Shown: positions 26,715-35,379 of the stretch, piece after piece
How positions within the stretch are numbered: position 1 is the first letter of the stretch
How the letters are laid out: every line of letters begins with the position of its first letter
DNA from: Planctomycetales bacterium
GTDB taxonomy: Bacteria; Planctomycetota; Planctomycetia; Planctomycetales; Planctomycetaceae
Assembly: GCA_026400835.1 (NCBI GenBank)
Contig: JAPLOA010000057.1
Span: 1 to 64,000 of the forward strand
Length of the DNA stretch: 64,000 nt
Direction of reading: 5' to 3'
Position numbers and translations under genes: made by a program
The notes under the pieces: generated by a model
Seen by the model: only the letters and a program-made list of their open reading frames with translations
Told to the model about the DNA's origin: nothing
The model's database searches: none

Positions 26715-27431
26715 ATGGAAATTCCCGACGCACAACAGGAACACAAACGACTTCAGGCGGAGAATACCGAGCTGGCCACTCTGGCCGGTGGGCTCGCGCA
26801 TGAGATTCGGAATCCGCTGTCAACGATCGGGATGAACCTCGAACTGCTCGCCGAAGAACTGGAGAACGACGATTCGCAGCGAGCACGTCGGATGCTGCGT
26901 CGAATTTCCAATCTGCAGGGCGAATGTCGCAATCTGGAAGAAATCCTGAATGCTTTTCTGCAGTTTGCTCGTGCCGGTGAACTGCACTTGTCAGACGGAA
27001 ATCTCAACACCATCGTTTCAGACTACGTTGACTTCCTTGAGCCCCAGGCCAACAGCATGGAAGTGGAACTGCGGCCGCATCTGGACAGTGATCTTCCGGT
27101 TGTGATGCTGGATAAGTCGCTGATGCGTCAGGCTCTCGTGAACCTTTGCCGAAATGCGATCGAAGCCATGCCGGAAGGTGGCTCCATCGACCTGCTGACA
27201 CGAACTCGTGGCGATGACGTAGTTCTGGAGATTATTGATACCGGCAAAGGGATGGACGAGAAAACTCGCGGACAAATGTTTCAAGCTTTTTTCTCAACAC
27301 GTTCCGGCGGAAGCGGCCTGGGACTTCCCACCGTGCGTAAAATCGTAGAAGCTCACCACGGCAGAATTTCCTGTGAGAGTGAGGTAGGAAAAGGGACTCG
27401 ATTTACGATAACCCTGCCTGCAAAACGTTAA
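26715..27431 (+). CDS. Soluble histidine kinase without sensor domain
   Basis: 238 residues. A short N-terminal coiled segment (QQEHKRLQAENTEL) leads straight into the dimerisation domain with the H-box LAHEIRNPLS (phosphorylated His29). The ATPase part has the N-box NLCRNAIEAMPEGG (Asn147), G1 DTGKGMDEK at 175-183 and G2 GGSGLGLPTVRK near 198-208. It resembles the kinase half of NtrB/AtoS-type proteins but has no PAS, GAF or membrane segment, so the signal must come from another protein. An NtrC-type regulator follows 118 bp downstream and is its likely partner. Confidence 0.92.
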   Translation: MEIPDAQQEHKRLQAENTELATLAGGLAHEIRNPLSTIGMNLELLAEELENDDSQRARRMLRRISNLQGECRNLEEILNAFLQFARAGELHLSDGNLNTIVSDYVDFLEPQANSMEVELRPHLDSDLPVVMLDKSLMRQALVNLCRNAIEAMPEGGSIDLLTRTRGDDVVLEIIDTGKGMDEKTRGQMFQAFFSTRSGGSGLGLPTVRKIVEAHHGRISCESEVGKGTRFTITLPAKR

Positions 27432-27549
27432 AATATCAAAACGTTAGAGTATCTTCCCGGCAACGGCACGGCGCTGGTCGGGTCCGTGCCAATACCGACA
27501 CCGAAACACGTACCCGCGGCGGATGCTGTGCGGCTCACATCAATCGTCT

Positions 27550-28968
27550 ATGGCTGAAGTAAAAAACGATCCTGCTGATCTTTCCACCATCCCCGTGCGA
27601 GTGCTCATCGTTGACGACGACGAAGGCCACGCTCAGGCGGTTGCCGATTCTCTTGCGCGGATTAATTGCGATTGTCGGGTGGCGGGGTCCGGTGAACGTG
27701 GATCTCAGCTGATCGCTGCCGAATCCTGGGACGTTATCGTGACCGACCTGCGCATGGGCGAAGTCGATGGGCTCGAGATTCTGCGGCAAGCCAAAGAAGA
27801 GTTACCCGAAGCCGAAGTCATCGTACTCACGGGCCATGGATCGATTGCATCCGCTGTGACCGCGATGCAGCACGGAGCTTACACTTATCTCACCAAGCCA
27901 CTGGATATTGGCGAACTGCGATCGGCCGTAGAAAAAGCGTCCGCTCGATTGCGACTGATTCGTAAGAACGCGGAGCTTCGACGAGCACTTGAAGAGCGTT
28001 TCGGCTTCGAAGGCGTCATCGGCAACAGTCCGCAGATGAGCCGCATTGTCGAGATTCTGAAGAGCGTTGCTCCGACCGACAGCACGGTCATGATTCAGGG
28101 CGAGAACGGCACCGGCAAAGAACTGGTCGCTCGAGCACTGCATCAGAATAGTCCTCGCAAGAATAAACCTTTCGTGCCACTGAACATCTCCGCATTGCCG
28201 GGCAGCATTCTGGAGAGCGAACTGTTTGGTCACGAAGCCGGTGCATTCACTGGGGCAACCGGTCGCCGTATTGGCAAGTTCGAACATGCCAACGGAGGAA
28301 CTCTGTTCCTGGACGAAGTCGGTGAAATGCCGATGGACACCCAGGTGAAGCTCCTGCGAGTTCTCGAAGAGCGCAAAATAACGCGTCTGGGCGCCAACGA
28401 CGAATTGGGCATTAACGTGCGTCTGGTCGCGGCCACGAACGCAGATCTGCAGAAGATGGTTCAGGACGGCAAGTTTCGCGAAGACCTCTATTACCGCATT
28501 AATGTCGTCAACATTTTTCTTCCACCATTGCGCGAACGAATGGGCGATCTTCCGTTGTTGATGGAGCATTTCCTGCGGGAATTGTCTCGTCGCACGGGGC
28601 GTGAGGTGCAGGGATTTTCGCGAGCAGCCCGGAAGGCTTTGCTGGCTTATCACTGGCCGGGAAATATTCGCCAGTTGCGAAACACGATCGAACGCATGCT
28701 GGTGCTGGATTCCGACGGCGTGCTGGATATCGACGGTCTTCCGCCGGAGATTGCCGTGCTGGTGAAGGATCAAATTCCCGAACCCGATATGGATGTCCCA
28801 TCCGGTGCTGATTCGCTCATTGGCAAGCCCATGACCGAAGTGGAAAAATACTACATCGAACGCGCGCTGGATCTGACGGACGGCAACCGCGAAGAAGCAT
28901 CTCGGATGCTGGAGATTGGTGAACGGACTTTGTACCGCAAGATCAAAGAATACGATCTGAGAAAGTGA
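27550..28968 (+). CDS. Sigma-54-dependent response regulator (NtrC family)
   Basis: 472 residues from ATG 27550; an in-frame ATG at 27523 has no better support. Receiver domain at about 15-130 with the acidic DDDE cluster, phospho-acceptor Asp66 in VTDLRMGE, and the conserved LTKP Lys. AAA+ domain at about 150-385: Walker [24 protein letters not shown] with the GAFTGA loop that contacts sigma-54, and FLDEVGEMP as Walker B. The C-terminus has a Fis-type helix-turn-helix ([20 protein letters not shown]). It activates sigma-54 promoters when phosphorylated, probably by the upstream kinase. Target genes unknown. The next gene overlaps its stop codon. Confidence 0.95.
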   Translation: MAEVKNDPADLSTIPVRVLIVDDDEGHAQAVADSLARINCDCRVAGSGERGSQLIAAESWDVIVTDLRMGEVDGLEILRQAKEELPEAEVIVLTGHGSIASAVTAMQHGAYTYLTKPLDIGELRSAVEKASARLRLIRKNAELRRALEERFGFEGVIGNSPQMSRIVEILKSVAPTDSTVMIQGENGTGKELVARALHQNSPRKNKPFVPLNISALPGSILESELFGHEAGAFTGATGRRIGKFEHANGGTLFLDEVGEMPMDTQVKLLRVLEERKITRLGANDELGINVRLVAATNADLQKMVQDGKFREDLYYRINVVNIFLPPLRERMGDLPLLMEHFLRELSRRTGREVQGFSRAARKALLAYHWPGNIRQLRNTIERMLVLDSDGVLDIDGLPPEIAVLVKDQIPEPDMDVPSGADSLIGKPMTEVEKYYIERALDLTDGNREEASRMLEIGERTLYRKIKEYDLRK

Positions 28969-29858
28969 TGGCCAAGCCTGCGCTGTTACGAAGGAAACTG
29001 ATGTACATTGTCGGCGTAATGCTGATTTGCTATCTGGTGCTCTGCGTTGTTGCCGCCATGTTTCAAAGGCAACTGATGTATCCCGCGACGCGAGCAGAAT
29101 CGCTGCCGCTGGCCTCCTTCCCGGAATTAAAGCGATCGTTTGAAAAGCTGACTGACGTGGCGTTCCCCTCACATGACGAAGCGATCATTCGCGGTTGGCA
29201 TCTGCAGGTTCAGTCGACGCCGTCGGAGCAACTGATTCTTCTGCTGCATGGCAACGGAGGGCATCGCGCCTTCAGGACTCGCTGGTATGAACTAGCCAGC
29301 TCCCTGAAAACGGATGTGCTGACCATCGATTATCACGGCTATGGAGACTCCGAAGGAACTCCGTCCGAGCCGGCTCTGATCAGCGACGCCAAAGCCACGT
29401 GGGACTACGCCGTGACGAAGCTGGGTTATTTACCGTTCAAAATAGTTATCCTTGGAGAATCGCTGGGCGGAGGAGTCGGAGTCCAACTGGCCGCGATTCA
29501 ATGTCGCAGAAATCAGGCCCCAGCCGGATTGATTCTGTCCGCTACGTTTTCTTCGATGGTTGAAACCGCCAGTTGTAAGTTTCGCTGGCTCCCCGTGAAC
29601 CTCATGCTTCAGGATCGATACCATTCCGATCGGCATATTCCGGAAGTGAATTGCCCAGTCCTGCAGTTCCACGGAGCAGACGACAACCTTGTTCCGTTGT
29701 CGCTTGGGCAGCGATTGCACGAGCTTGCTCCTGCTGTCTCCAGGAGTGGAATCCCCAGGTCGCTGATTGTTTTCCCGCAGACCGAGCACAACAACGTGTT
29801 GCGTTTGAACGCTGATGTGATGCGGACACAGATCGCGGAATTTCTACGTCGCCTCTGA
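28968..29858 (+). CDS. Membrane-anchored alpha/beta hydrolase (BEM46-like)
   Basis: 296 residues. The ATG overlaps the TGA of the response regulator (tgatg), indicating translational coupling. A single hydrophobic segment (YIVGVMLICYLVLCVVAAMF, about 12-31) anchors the protein with the catalytic domain outside. The hydrolase part has LILLLHGNGGHRAF (oxyanion), the elbow GESLGGGVGVQLA around the nucleophile Ser, the Asp in HGADDNLVPLS, and a C-terminal His in QTEHNNVLR. This is the BEM46/YfhR-type group. Being in an operon with a two-component system, it may act on or respond to an envelope signal, but the substrate is unknown. Confidence 0.88.
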   Translation: MAKPALLRRKLMYIVGVMLICYLVLCVVAAMFQRQLMYPATRAESLPLASFPELKRSFEKLTDVAFPSHDEAIIRGWHLQVQSTPSEQLILLLHGNGGHRAFRTRWYELASSLKTDVLTIDYHGYGDSEGTPSEPALISDAKATWDYAVTKLGYLPFKIVILGESLGGGVGVQLAAIQCRRNQAPAGLILSATFSSMVETASCKFRWLPVNLMLQDRYHSDRHIPEVNCPVLQFHGADDNLVPLSLGQRLHELAPAVSRSGIPRSLIVFPQTEHNNVLRLNADVMRTQIAEFLRRL

Positions 29859-30145
29859 AGCGACCTGATTCTGTGCGGGGCCTTGACTGAAGCAATGAAC
29901 TGCAGGTTGTCTCCGGCGAACACCCGGCCTCAATCGATGCCGCCTGAAGAATAAAATCTTCTACAGACGTTGATTTCCTGTGGTGAAATTCGCGAAATGG
30001 GGAAGACAGAAAACCAATTTTCAGCTAAGCTGAGTTTATCGTTTTCGCAAAACACATACGGAACGTTTCCCCCGGATGGATCACAGGGAGAAGCCTTCAA
30101 TACTCCATGTGTTGTCAGTGTGTCGTCGAGTCAGGGAAGTCATCG
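29859..30145. other. Intergenic region, no gene seen
   Basis: 287 bp before the FlgG-like gene. A small hairpin (cagctaagctg at about 30022-30032) is visible; no clear promoter could be assigned. Confidence 0.4.
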
Positions 30146-31414
30146 ATGCAACAGTTTTTGGCCTTTGCCGTCGCGTCTGCCGTTCTTTTCACCGCAGGAC
30201 TGATCGCCGGACAAGGTGTCAATGGTTCGGATGAAGCTGTCTTGTCGCCAACGACTCTATCAGCGCCCACGACTCTATCAGCGTTAACGACTCTATCAGC
30301 GTTAACGACAGTGACGGGGGTTGCTCCGGAAGATTCCGCAGCCATTACCGAGCAGGAAACTCCGGACGAACCTCTGGCAAAGCCGATGCCTTCTCCCATC
30401 ATGAATGCCAGTCATCAGCAGCAGGAAGAAGTCACAGACCACTACTTTTTTTCCTCGGTGGACGGCCGTGCCAATTCAACCAGCTCCAGTCAGTCCAGCA
30501 CAGACCAGACGACCGAAACTTCGACAACCCATATCACGGTGGTGAATCCTGACGCGAGACGTCAATTAGAGTCGCTCATCCTGCGAATGTTTCCAGACGC
30601 CGCTGCAGAGACAGTCGCCGCGTGGGCCGATGCTTATTCTGATATGGATCTCGGGGAAGTGGAGTTCATTCTGGAGCAAAAGCGATCTTTGTCCGGTTCG
30701 CTGGACTCCGAAATCGCGACAGCGATGCTCGGAACACCGCTCGGGGCGACTACAGCCGAGACTCTTCTTTCGCCGCAAGCCATGAGCCCGATTGTGGAGG
30801 CACAGAACGCTGTTCGCTCGAATCTGCAGTCTGCCTGGTCTTCCGGATATCGACGCACGGTTGTGATTCCTGAAGCCGTGAGCAATCACAGCATTCCGGG
30901 AAGTATCGCGTTGATGCCACGACAGGTGACGATGTTTCGAAGCTTCGAAACCGGTCAGTTGCAGCCGTCGCCAGTTCCTACTCATGCCGCGATCGGGTCA
31001 AAGAACGGCGCGATGATGTTTTGCCTTGATGGAAACCTGTTTACTCGTCGAGGTGACTTCCAGCGACTGGCGGATGGCCGACTGGGACTTGTGACTTCGT
31101 CGGGTAGCTATGCTCTAAAGGATTCCACACCGATCCCGGAGTCTGTCACGAGCATTGAAATCACAACCAGTGGCGAGATCATGTACGATGCGGAAGGTCA
31201 GCCAGTATCAGCCGGATATGTGGGAATCGTGGAGCTGTCAGAATTGAATCGCCTTCAGACCGTTGACGGTGTATTCTTTACCAGTGAAACTTTGAACGCG
31301 TCTTCAGTACCAGCGGCGAACGCCGAGCTGACGACATATCAGCTGGAGATGTCCAACGTGAATCGTACGGATGACACTCAGTTGCTGGAACTTCTGAACA
31401 CCGAACTGCCTTAA
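30146..31414 (+). CDS. Secreted protein with FlgG-like (flagellar rod/hook) C-terminal region
   Basis: 422 residues from ATG 30146 (AGGGAAG upstream). A signal peptide is at about 1-25 (FLAFAVASAVLFTAGLIAG). Residues 30-60 are a Thr/Leu/Ser-rich stretch with four six-residue repeats of TTLSAx. A central helical region follows (about 135-210). The C-terminal 130 residues match flagellar basal-body rod proteins: NGAMMFCLDGNLFTRRGDFQ...ADGRLGLVTSSG (compare the FlgG 'YTRDGSF...DANGQLVTSSG'), then the VDGVFFTSET segment and the ending YQLEMSNVN. FlgG itself has no Sec signal peptide and begins with a rod helix, which is missing. The thioredoxin gene starts ten bp downstream. Function unknown; possibly an extracellular structural protein. 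Confidence 0.75.
   Translation: MQQFLAFAVASAVLFTAGLIAGQGVNGSDEAVLSPTTLSAPTTLSALTTLSALTTVTGVAPEDSAAITEQETPDEPLAKPMPSPIMNASHQQQEEVTDHYFFSSVDGRANSTSSSQSSTDQTTETSTTHITVVNPDARRQLESLILRMFPDAAAETVAAWADAYSDMDLGEVEFILEQKRSLSGSLDSEIATAMLGTPLGATTAETLLSPQAMSPIVEAQNAVRSNLQSAWSSGYRRTVVIPEAVSNHSIPGSIALMPRQVTMFRSFETGQLQPSPVPTHAAIGSKNGAMMFCLDGNLFTRRGDFQRLADGRLGLVTSSGSYALKDSTPIPESVTSIEITTSGEIMYDAEGQPVSAGYVGIVELSELNRLQTVDGVFFTSETLNASSVPAANAELTTYQLEMSNVNRTDDTQLLELLNTELP
30255..30307. repeat. Tandem 18-bp repeat inside the FlgG-like gene
   Basis: The unit acgactctatcagcg plus three bases occurs three times in a row. It encodes the TTLSAx repeat in the exported low-complexity region and could vary in copy number. 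Confidence 0.8.
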
Positions 31415-31424
31415 AGACACTGCA

Positions 31425-32027
31425 ATGAAACGATACGTCCTTGCTGCTGCTGCTTTCTGTTTATCCATCACTCTGATCAGCTCTTTCAAGTCTGCGGAGA
31501 TTCTGCACGCGGACGAAAAGGCAGCTCAAACTGATGATGCAAAGATCACGCTAACAGCAGGCACATGGGACAATGTGCTGGAACAAGTCAAAGCGAACAA
31601 AGGGCGTATCGTCGTTGTCGACATCTGGTCCACCTCCTGCTTACCGTGCATGACGGAGTTCCCAAACCTTGTGGAACTGCAGAAGACTCACGGAAATAAG
31701 ATCGCCTGCATCAGTTTCAATGTGGACTACGTCGGAATCAAGAGCAAGCCAGCCGAGTTCTATCGGGCACGGGTTGAGGCGTTCCTCACAAAACAAAAGG
31801 CGACATTTTCCAACGTGCTGTGCAACGTTGAATCTGACAAGGTCTTTGAGAAACTTGAGCTGTCATCAATCCCTGCTGTCTACGTGTTCGATGCCGAAGG
31901 CAAGGAAGTTCGCCGCTTCGACGACAGCCTGTTGGAAGACGGTGAAGAAGAAGCCTTCACGTATAAGGCTGATATCAATCCGTTCATCAAAGGCCTCGTG
32001 GATCAACTCGGCCAGGCCGGGAAGTGA
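31425..32027 (+). CDS. Thioredoxin-like (TlpA/ResA-type) secreted protein
   Basis: 200 residues. A signal peptide covers about 1-24. The thioredoxin fold begins near residue 60 (RIVVVDIWSTSCLPCMTEFPNL) with a CLPC active site where Trp-Cys is replaced by Ser-Cys (WSTSCLPC). The cis-Pro segment is SSIPAVYVFDAEGKEVRRF near 145. This layout fits periplasmic thiol-disulfide oxidoreductases of the TlpA family. It lies ten bases after the FlgG-like gene and overlaps the next gene by four bases (GTGA). It might handle disulfides of a secreted partner; the FlgG-like protein itself has few cysteines. Confidence 0.9.
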   Translation: MKRYVLAAAAFCLSITLISSFKSAEILHADEKAAQTDDAKITLTAGTWDNVLEQVKANKGRIVVVDIWSTSCLPCMTEFPNLVELQKTHGNKIACISFNVDYVGIKSKPAEFYRARVEAFLTKQKATFSNVLCNVESDKVFEKLELSSIPAVYVFDAEGKEVRRFDDSLLEDGEEEAFTYKADINPFIKGLVDQLGQAGK

Positions 32028-33127
32028 TCCCACGCGATCAATTCAACGTTGCGAAAGCAAAGTCGATCGCAGCTTCGTACGGCATAGATGTGGTCAGTAT
32101 CTCTGCAGTTAGCGGTGGTTTCAGCCGAGCCAGTGTTCTTCGAGCAGAAGATTCTTCCGGTGCTGCCTTCGCAATGCGGCGAACACCGCACTCTGATGCA
32201 ATGCCTGCCGAGCGATACTGCGAAATGGTGGCTCTGTTGCGTGAAATGTCGTTGCGTGGATGCGGCGTGATTCCGGTGCCGCTGAGTCATCAGCAATCAT
32301 CCCACACAATTCTTCAGACGGTCCGTCAGCCAGCCTTTGTGAATCCGGATACCAGCCAGACTCGCATTCAGGCGAATGACGGCGTTTGGCAGATGGAACC
32401 GTGGATGCCCGGGGAACCTGCAACAGGGTCGCCAACTCCCGATCAGGTTAAATCAATTCTTGAGACACTCTCACTCTTTCACCGGATGGCCGCCGAGTGC
32501 ACCCAGGTCCGATCGGACGCTCGATCCGTTGCACCATGGTTTCATGTATCGGAAGGGTGCGCACCGGGAGTCTCCCGCAGACTTTCAATCGTCGCCGAAC
32601 TCAGCGATGGACTGCTGACGAGTTTCATCAAATCAGTTGCTGCTGAGACCGATCCGAAGTTTCGCAGTTGTGCCAAACGCGTGTGTGCCGCTCTGGAGTA
32701 CTGGCTGCCATGGCTGAGGAAGCAACTCACTGAAGTTGCTCGCTCCTCCTATCGACTGCAACCGGTCGTACGAGATCTCTGGAGACCTCACGTCTTATTT
32801 ACTGCAGAACGTGTCACCGGAATCATCGACCTGAATGCCATGGCGACCGACCACGTGGGACTGGATGTGACGCGACTGTTTCGAAGCTGGTTCGGTGCAG
32901 ATATCGATCAAATTCGCGCGGCGCTGACCTCGTTCCGCTCACAACGTTTACTTGATGCGAGTGAATGGCGATTGCTGCAGGCCTACGATGCATCGACGGC
33001 GCTGCTGAGTCCCGTGACGTGGCTTCGCCGACGATTCATCAATTCCGCGTCAGATTGCACCAGTCGCGAGGTACTGCTGCGTCTCGCAGAGTTAACCTCA
33101 GTGGCAGAGCGATTTGAGCCGCTGTGA
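32024..33127 (+). CDS. Phosphotransferase (APH-like) family protein with altered catalytic loop
   Basis: 367 residues, GTG start overlapping the stop of the thioredoxin gene. The fold of aminoglycoside/choline-type kinases is visible: an N-lobe glycine-rich strand (VSGGFSRASVLRAE near 29-42), a Lys-equivalent region (AFAMRRTP), a helical C-lobe with LSLFHRMAAE, and near 250-275 the catalytic section RDLWRPHVLF then GIIDLNAM. Compared with the usual HGDLHPGNVL, the catalytic His is missing and the metal-binding Asn is His, while the catalytic Asp and the second Mg-binding Asp are kept. The protein may be an atypical kinase or may bind nucleotides without transfer. Substrate unknown. Confidence 0.75.
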   Translation: MIPRDQFNVAKAKSIAASYGIDVVSISAVSGGFSRASVLRAEDSSGAAFAMRRTPHSDAMPAERYCEMVALLREMSLRGCGVIPVPLSHQQSSHTILQTVRQPAFVNPDTSQTRIQANDGVWQMEPWMPGEPATGSPTPDQVKSILETLSLFHRMAAECTQVRSDARSVAPWFHVSEGCAPGVSRRLSIVAELSDGLLTSFIKSVAAETDPKFRSCAKRVCAALEYWLPWLRKQLTEVARSSYRLQPVVRDLWRPHVLFTAERVTGIIDLNAMATDHVGLDVTRLFRSWFGADIDQIRAALTSFRSQRLLDASEWRLLQAYDASTALLSPVTWLRRRFINSASDCTSREVLLRLAELTSVAERFEPL

Positions 33128-33183
33128 GAACGGGCCGCCGATGTATCGACGATCCAGCGCGCAACTTTATTGAACTGATTGTC

Positions 33184-33248
33184 GTGCCGACTTGAGTCGG
33201 CATAGCGGACAGTTCTTTCGGCCGCATGCCGGCTGAAGCCAGCACCAC
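33184..33248. repeat. Palindromic repeats, family R3
   Basis: gccgacttgagtcggc and gccggctgaagccagc occur as a pair between convergent genes, with outer ends gtgccgac and gcaccac facing each other. Related to the units at 2.1 kb. Confidence 0.75.
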
Positions 33249-33267
33249 AAGCTGCCTCGACAGGGTC

Positions 33268-34788
33268 TTAGCCTGTCCCAAGACCGCGATCCAGCGCTTC
33301 CTGTTCGCGAGCATAGACGTCGCTGACCATTTCCAGAGTCAGCCGATTGATCTTCCAGGATGGCTGGTCTTCCGTCGTTCGATTGCAGTGCTCGGTCAGC
33401 AGCCGATAGAGAAACCGGAACAGATGCCGCGGAACTCGCAGGCGTGCAAATTTCTGGATCAGGTCTTCGCGAGAAATATCGGCTGCGAAAAAATCACCGA
33501 TGGTGATCTGTGAATTTGCTGGTCCCGCAGGCTGACTTTCAGCCAGACAAGCCCGAATGCGATTGGTTGCCATGTCGAACAGGGATTCGCCTGTCCATTC
33601 CAGAGACTTAATCAGGTTCTGCTTATCAAGGCGCGAACGTTCGTAAAATTCCTTCTCTTCCCGGCCAAGAAAGTGAACCACATCCCGCGGCAGCAGCATC
33701 TTAAAACCAATGCCGGGATGCTTCAGGAACTTATTGTCGAACATCGACCACAGGAAGTCCTTCATGCGTTCGGCCGAACCATTAATCAGATGAGGTTCGT
33801 CAACGCGGTCAACCAGCACAATGATGCTCTCAAATCCCAGCGGCTTCAGAATTCGCTGCAACTTGGACAACAGCTCGTAGCGGTCATCACTGCGATCGCG
33901 AGACGGCATCGGCTGATCATCGATCTCGCCAGACGGAAATCGCATCAGAATCTGCTGCAATGACGAAGTGCCGTGATCCAGAATGCGAACTTGCCTGGCC
34001 ACATGGCGAGCCCGCAACCAAAGACTGACATATCGCTTTGCGAATGGAATCCAGCCAGCCACGATCACAGCCCAGAACCACCAGGTTTTCAGCCGCGCCA
34101 AAGCGTTCATGGTATCTGATGTGACATCGCGAAGGGCGAAGATCGCAAGTCCGATCGTCACCAGGAGTCCCAGATAAAATCGCCAGGGAGCAGTCAGAGT
34201 GTTGAAGCCAATCTGACGGCGAATATTCGTCCAGCGGCGCAGATGAGACTGATCGGATGATTGATCATAGAACGCCGCCAGCATCAGAAGATCTCGCTTG
34301 CGTTGGCGAGGCAGTTCACGAACCTGGCCCAGGTTGAAATCCGGATCGGTCGCATGAGGATCGGCGATCACATTACACAACCGACGAGTGCTCAATGTCA
34401 GCAGGGCGTCCATGTGATCCCACAGACGCCAATCCTTCAGAGCCTGATCCGGGTTGCGGCGACGACCGCGCAAGCGATCGCGGAAAGCATCCAGAAAGGG
34501 ATTGAGGTCATCATAGCTGATGACAAAAGCTCGTTCGTTGGGGAACTTTGTGTTGTGATCCTTCAACGCCTTGATCAACTGCAGGCGAATTGCCGTCTTA
34601 CCGGCTCCCTTCTCCCCGAACACAATGGAGGTACTGGGATTGCGGCAGTCGCCAAGCACTTTATCCCAGGCCGGATGATGGATCGTCTCGGCACAATGCT
34701 GCTGAAAAATGTGATCTGACTGAGCATCCTCCTGGCTGAAAGGGTTAACCTTGACGCCATAATGCTCCAGAAACTGTTGAATCTTCAT
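33268..34788 (-). CDS. KAP-like P-loop NTPase with two membrane helices
   Basis: 506 residues. Walker A GEKGAGKTA at 58-66 is preceded by the conserved VNPFSQEDA. Two hydrophobic segments (about 204-219 and 235-250) interrupt the NTPase between Walker A and the Walker B-like strand IIVLVDRVDEPHL (322-334). This is the arrangement of KAP NTPases, where the ATPase is cytoplasmic on both sides of a membrane hairpin. The C-terminal part (MLLPRDVVHFLGREEKEFYERSR...) is helical. KAP proteins are often mobile and linked to phage defence or membrane stress, but no helper gene, nuclease or transposon is seen beside it. A ggat motif lies near the ATG. The domain match is by architecture only. Confidence 0.68.
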   Translation of the reverse strand: MKIQQFLEHYGVKVNPFSQEDAQSDHIFQQHCAETIHHPAWDKVLGDCRNPSTSIVFGEKGAGKTAIRLQLIKALKDHNTKFPNERAFVISYDDLNPFLDAFRDRLRGRRRNPDQALKDWRLWDHMDALLTLSTRRLCNVIADPHATDPDFNLGQVRELPRQRKRDLLMLAAFYDQSSDQSHLRRWTNIRRQIGFNTLTAPWRFYLGLLVTIGLAIFALRDVTSDTMNALARLKTWWFWAVIVAGWIPFAKRYVSLWLRARHVARQVRILDHGTSSLQQILMRFPSGEIDDQPMPSRDRSDDRYELLSKLQRILKPLGFESIIVLVDRVDEPHLINGSAERMKDFLWSMFDNKFLKHPGIGFKMLLPRDVVHFLGREEKEFYERSRLDKQNLIKSLEWTGESLFDMATNRIRACLAESQPAGPANSQITIGDFFAADISREDLIQKFARLRVPRHLFRFLYRLLTEHCNRTTEDQPSWKINRLTLEMVSDVYAREQEALDRGLGTG

Positions 34789-35379
34789 GAATCCGGATCT
34801 CTGCGCGACTGATTTCCGTTGTGAAAAAATGTACTGATTCGAAAGCTATATCACTCCGGCAGTTCAGTCAAAGGCGTCAAGCTGCGGGACTGAGAGAAAG
34901 GCGTGAACAGGAATCGAAATTTTCAAAAACGGGGTTCAGGATACTCCAGCGAGTCTCCGGACGGCATCAATCCGGCTCTGATGTTCGCGGCAACAAATGT
35001 TAAGGAACAGTCCTGAAATAACTTCCAGTTTTGACTGAGGCCAAAAATCACAACCCGAAACCTGAGTGAGGGATCTTTTTGCGAGACACCGATCCGTCGC
35101 TGATACGTTTTGAAGTTGCGATGTTCAAGGCTGGGGCAGATCAACTGCGCGAAAACATGGGGATTATCATAACCCGACGCGTGAGCGAGGGATTTTTCCA
35201 TACACTGCGTCAAACGCAAAAACTCAATCCCTCGCTGACGCAGCGGGTTGGGATAGTCGCAAACGCGCAACTTCAAAACTGACGCGTCGGGTTGTGATTC
35301 CGGGAACTTATTTTGGGACTGATCCTGAGATCAAGGACATCAATCGTGGCCCCGCACTGAATAATGTTTCGCTGTTCAC
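34789..35379. other. Intergenic region with R2 element C
   Basis: 591 bp. About 34789-35045 precedes the KAP-like gene start and shows no gene. The R2 element fills 35046-35299. The last 80 bp lead to the stop of the MutS-like gene. Confidence 0.55.
35046..35299. repeat. R2 element, copy C, with terminal inverted repeats
   Basis: The outer ends aatcacaacccga (35046-35058) and tcgggttgtgatt (35287-35299) are perfect 13-bp inverted repeats. Inside, ttttgaagttgcg and cgcaacttcaaaa form a second inverted pair. The core from about 35156 to 35278 is almost identical to copy A at 19.2-19.3 kb. No open frame with protein features lies within. The size (254 bp), TIRs and copy number fit a non-autonomous mobile repeat. 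Confidence 0.85.

Noticed and set aside
27802-29172. 456-residue minus-strand open frame across the NtrC-type gene
   Set aside because: Antisense to the regulator and the hydrolase start; composition is that of a mirror frame (His/Gln/Arg-rich) with no motif.
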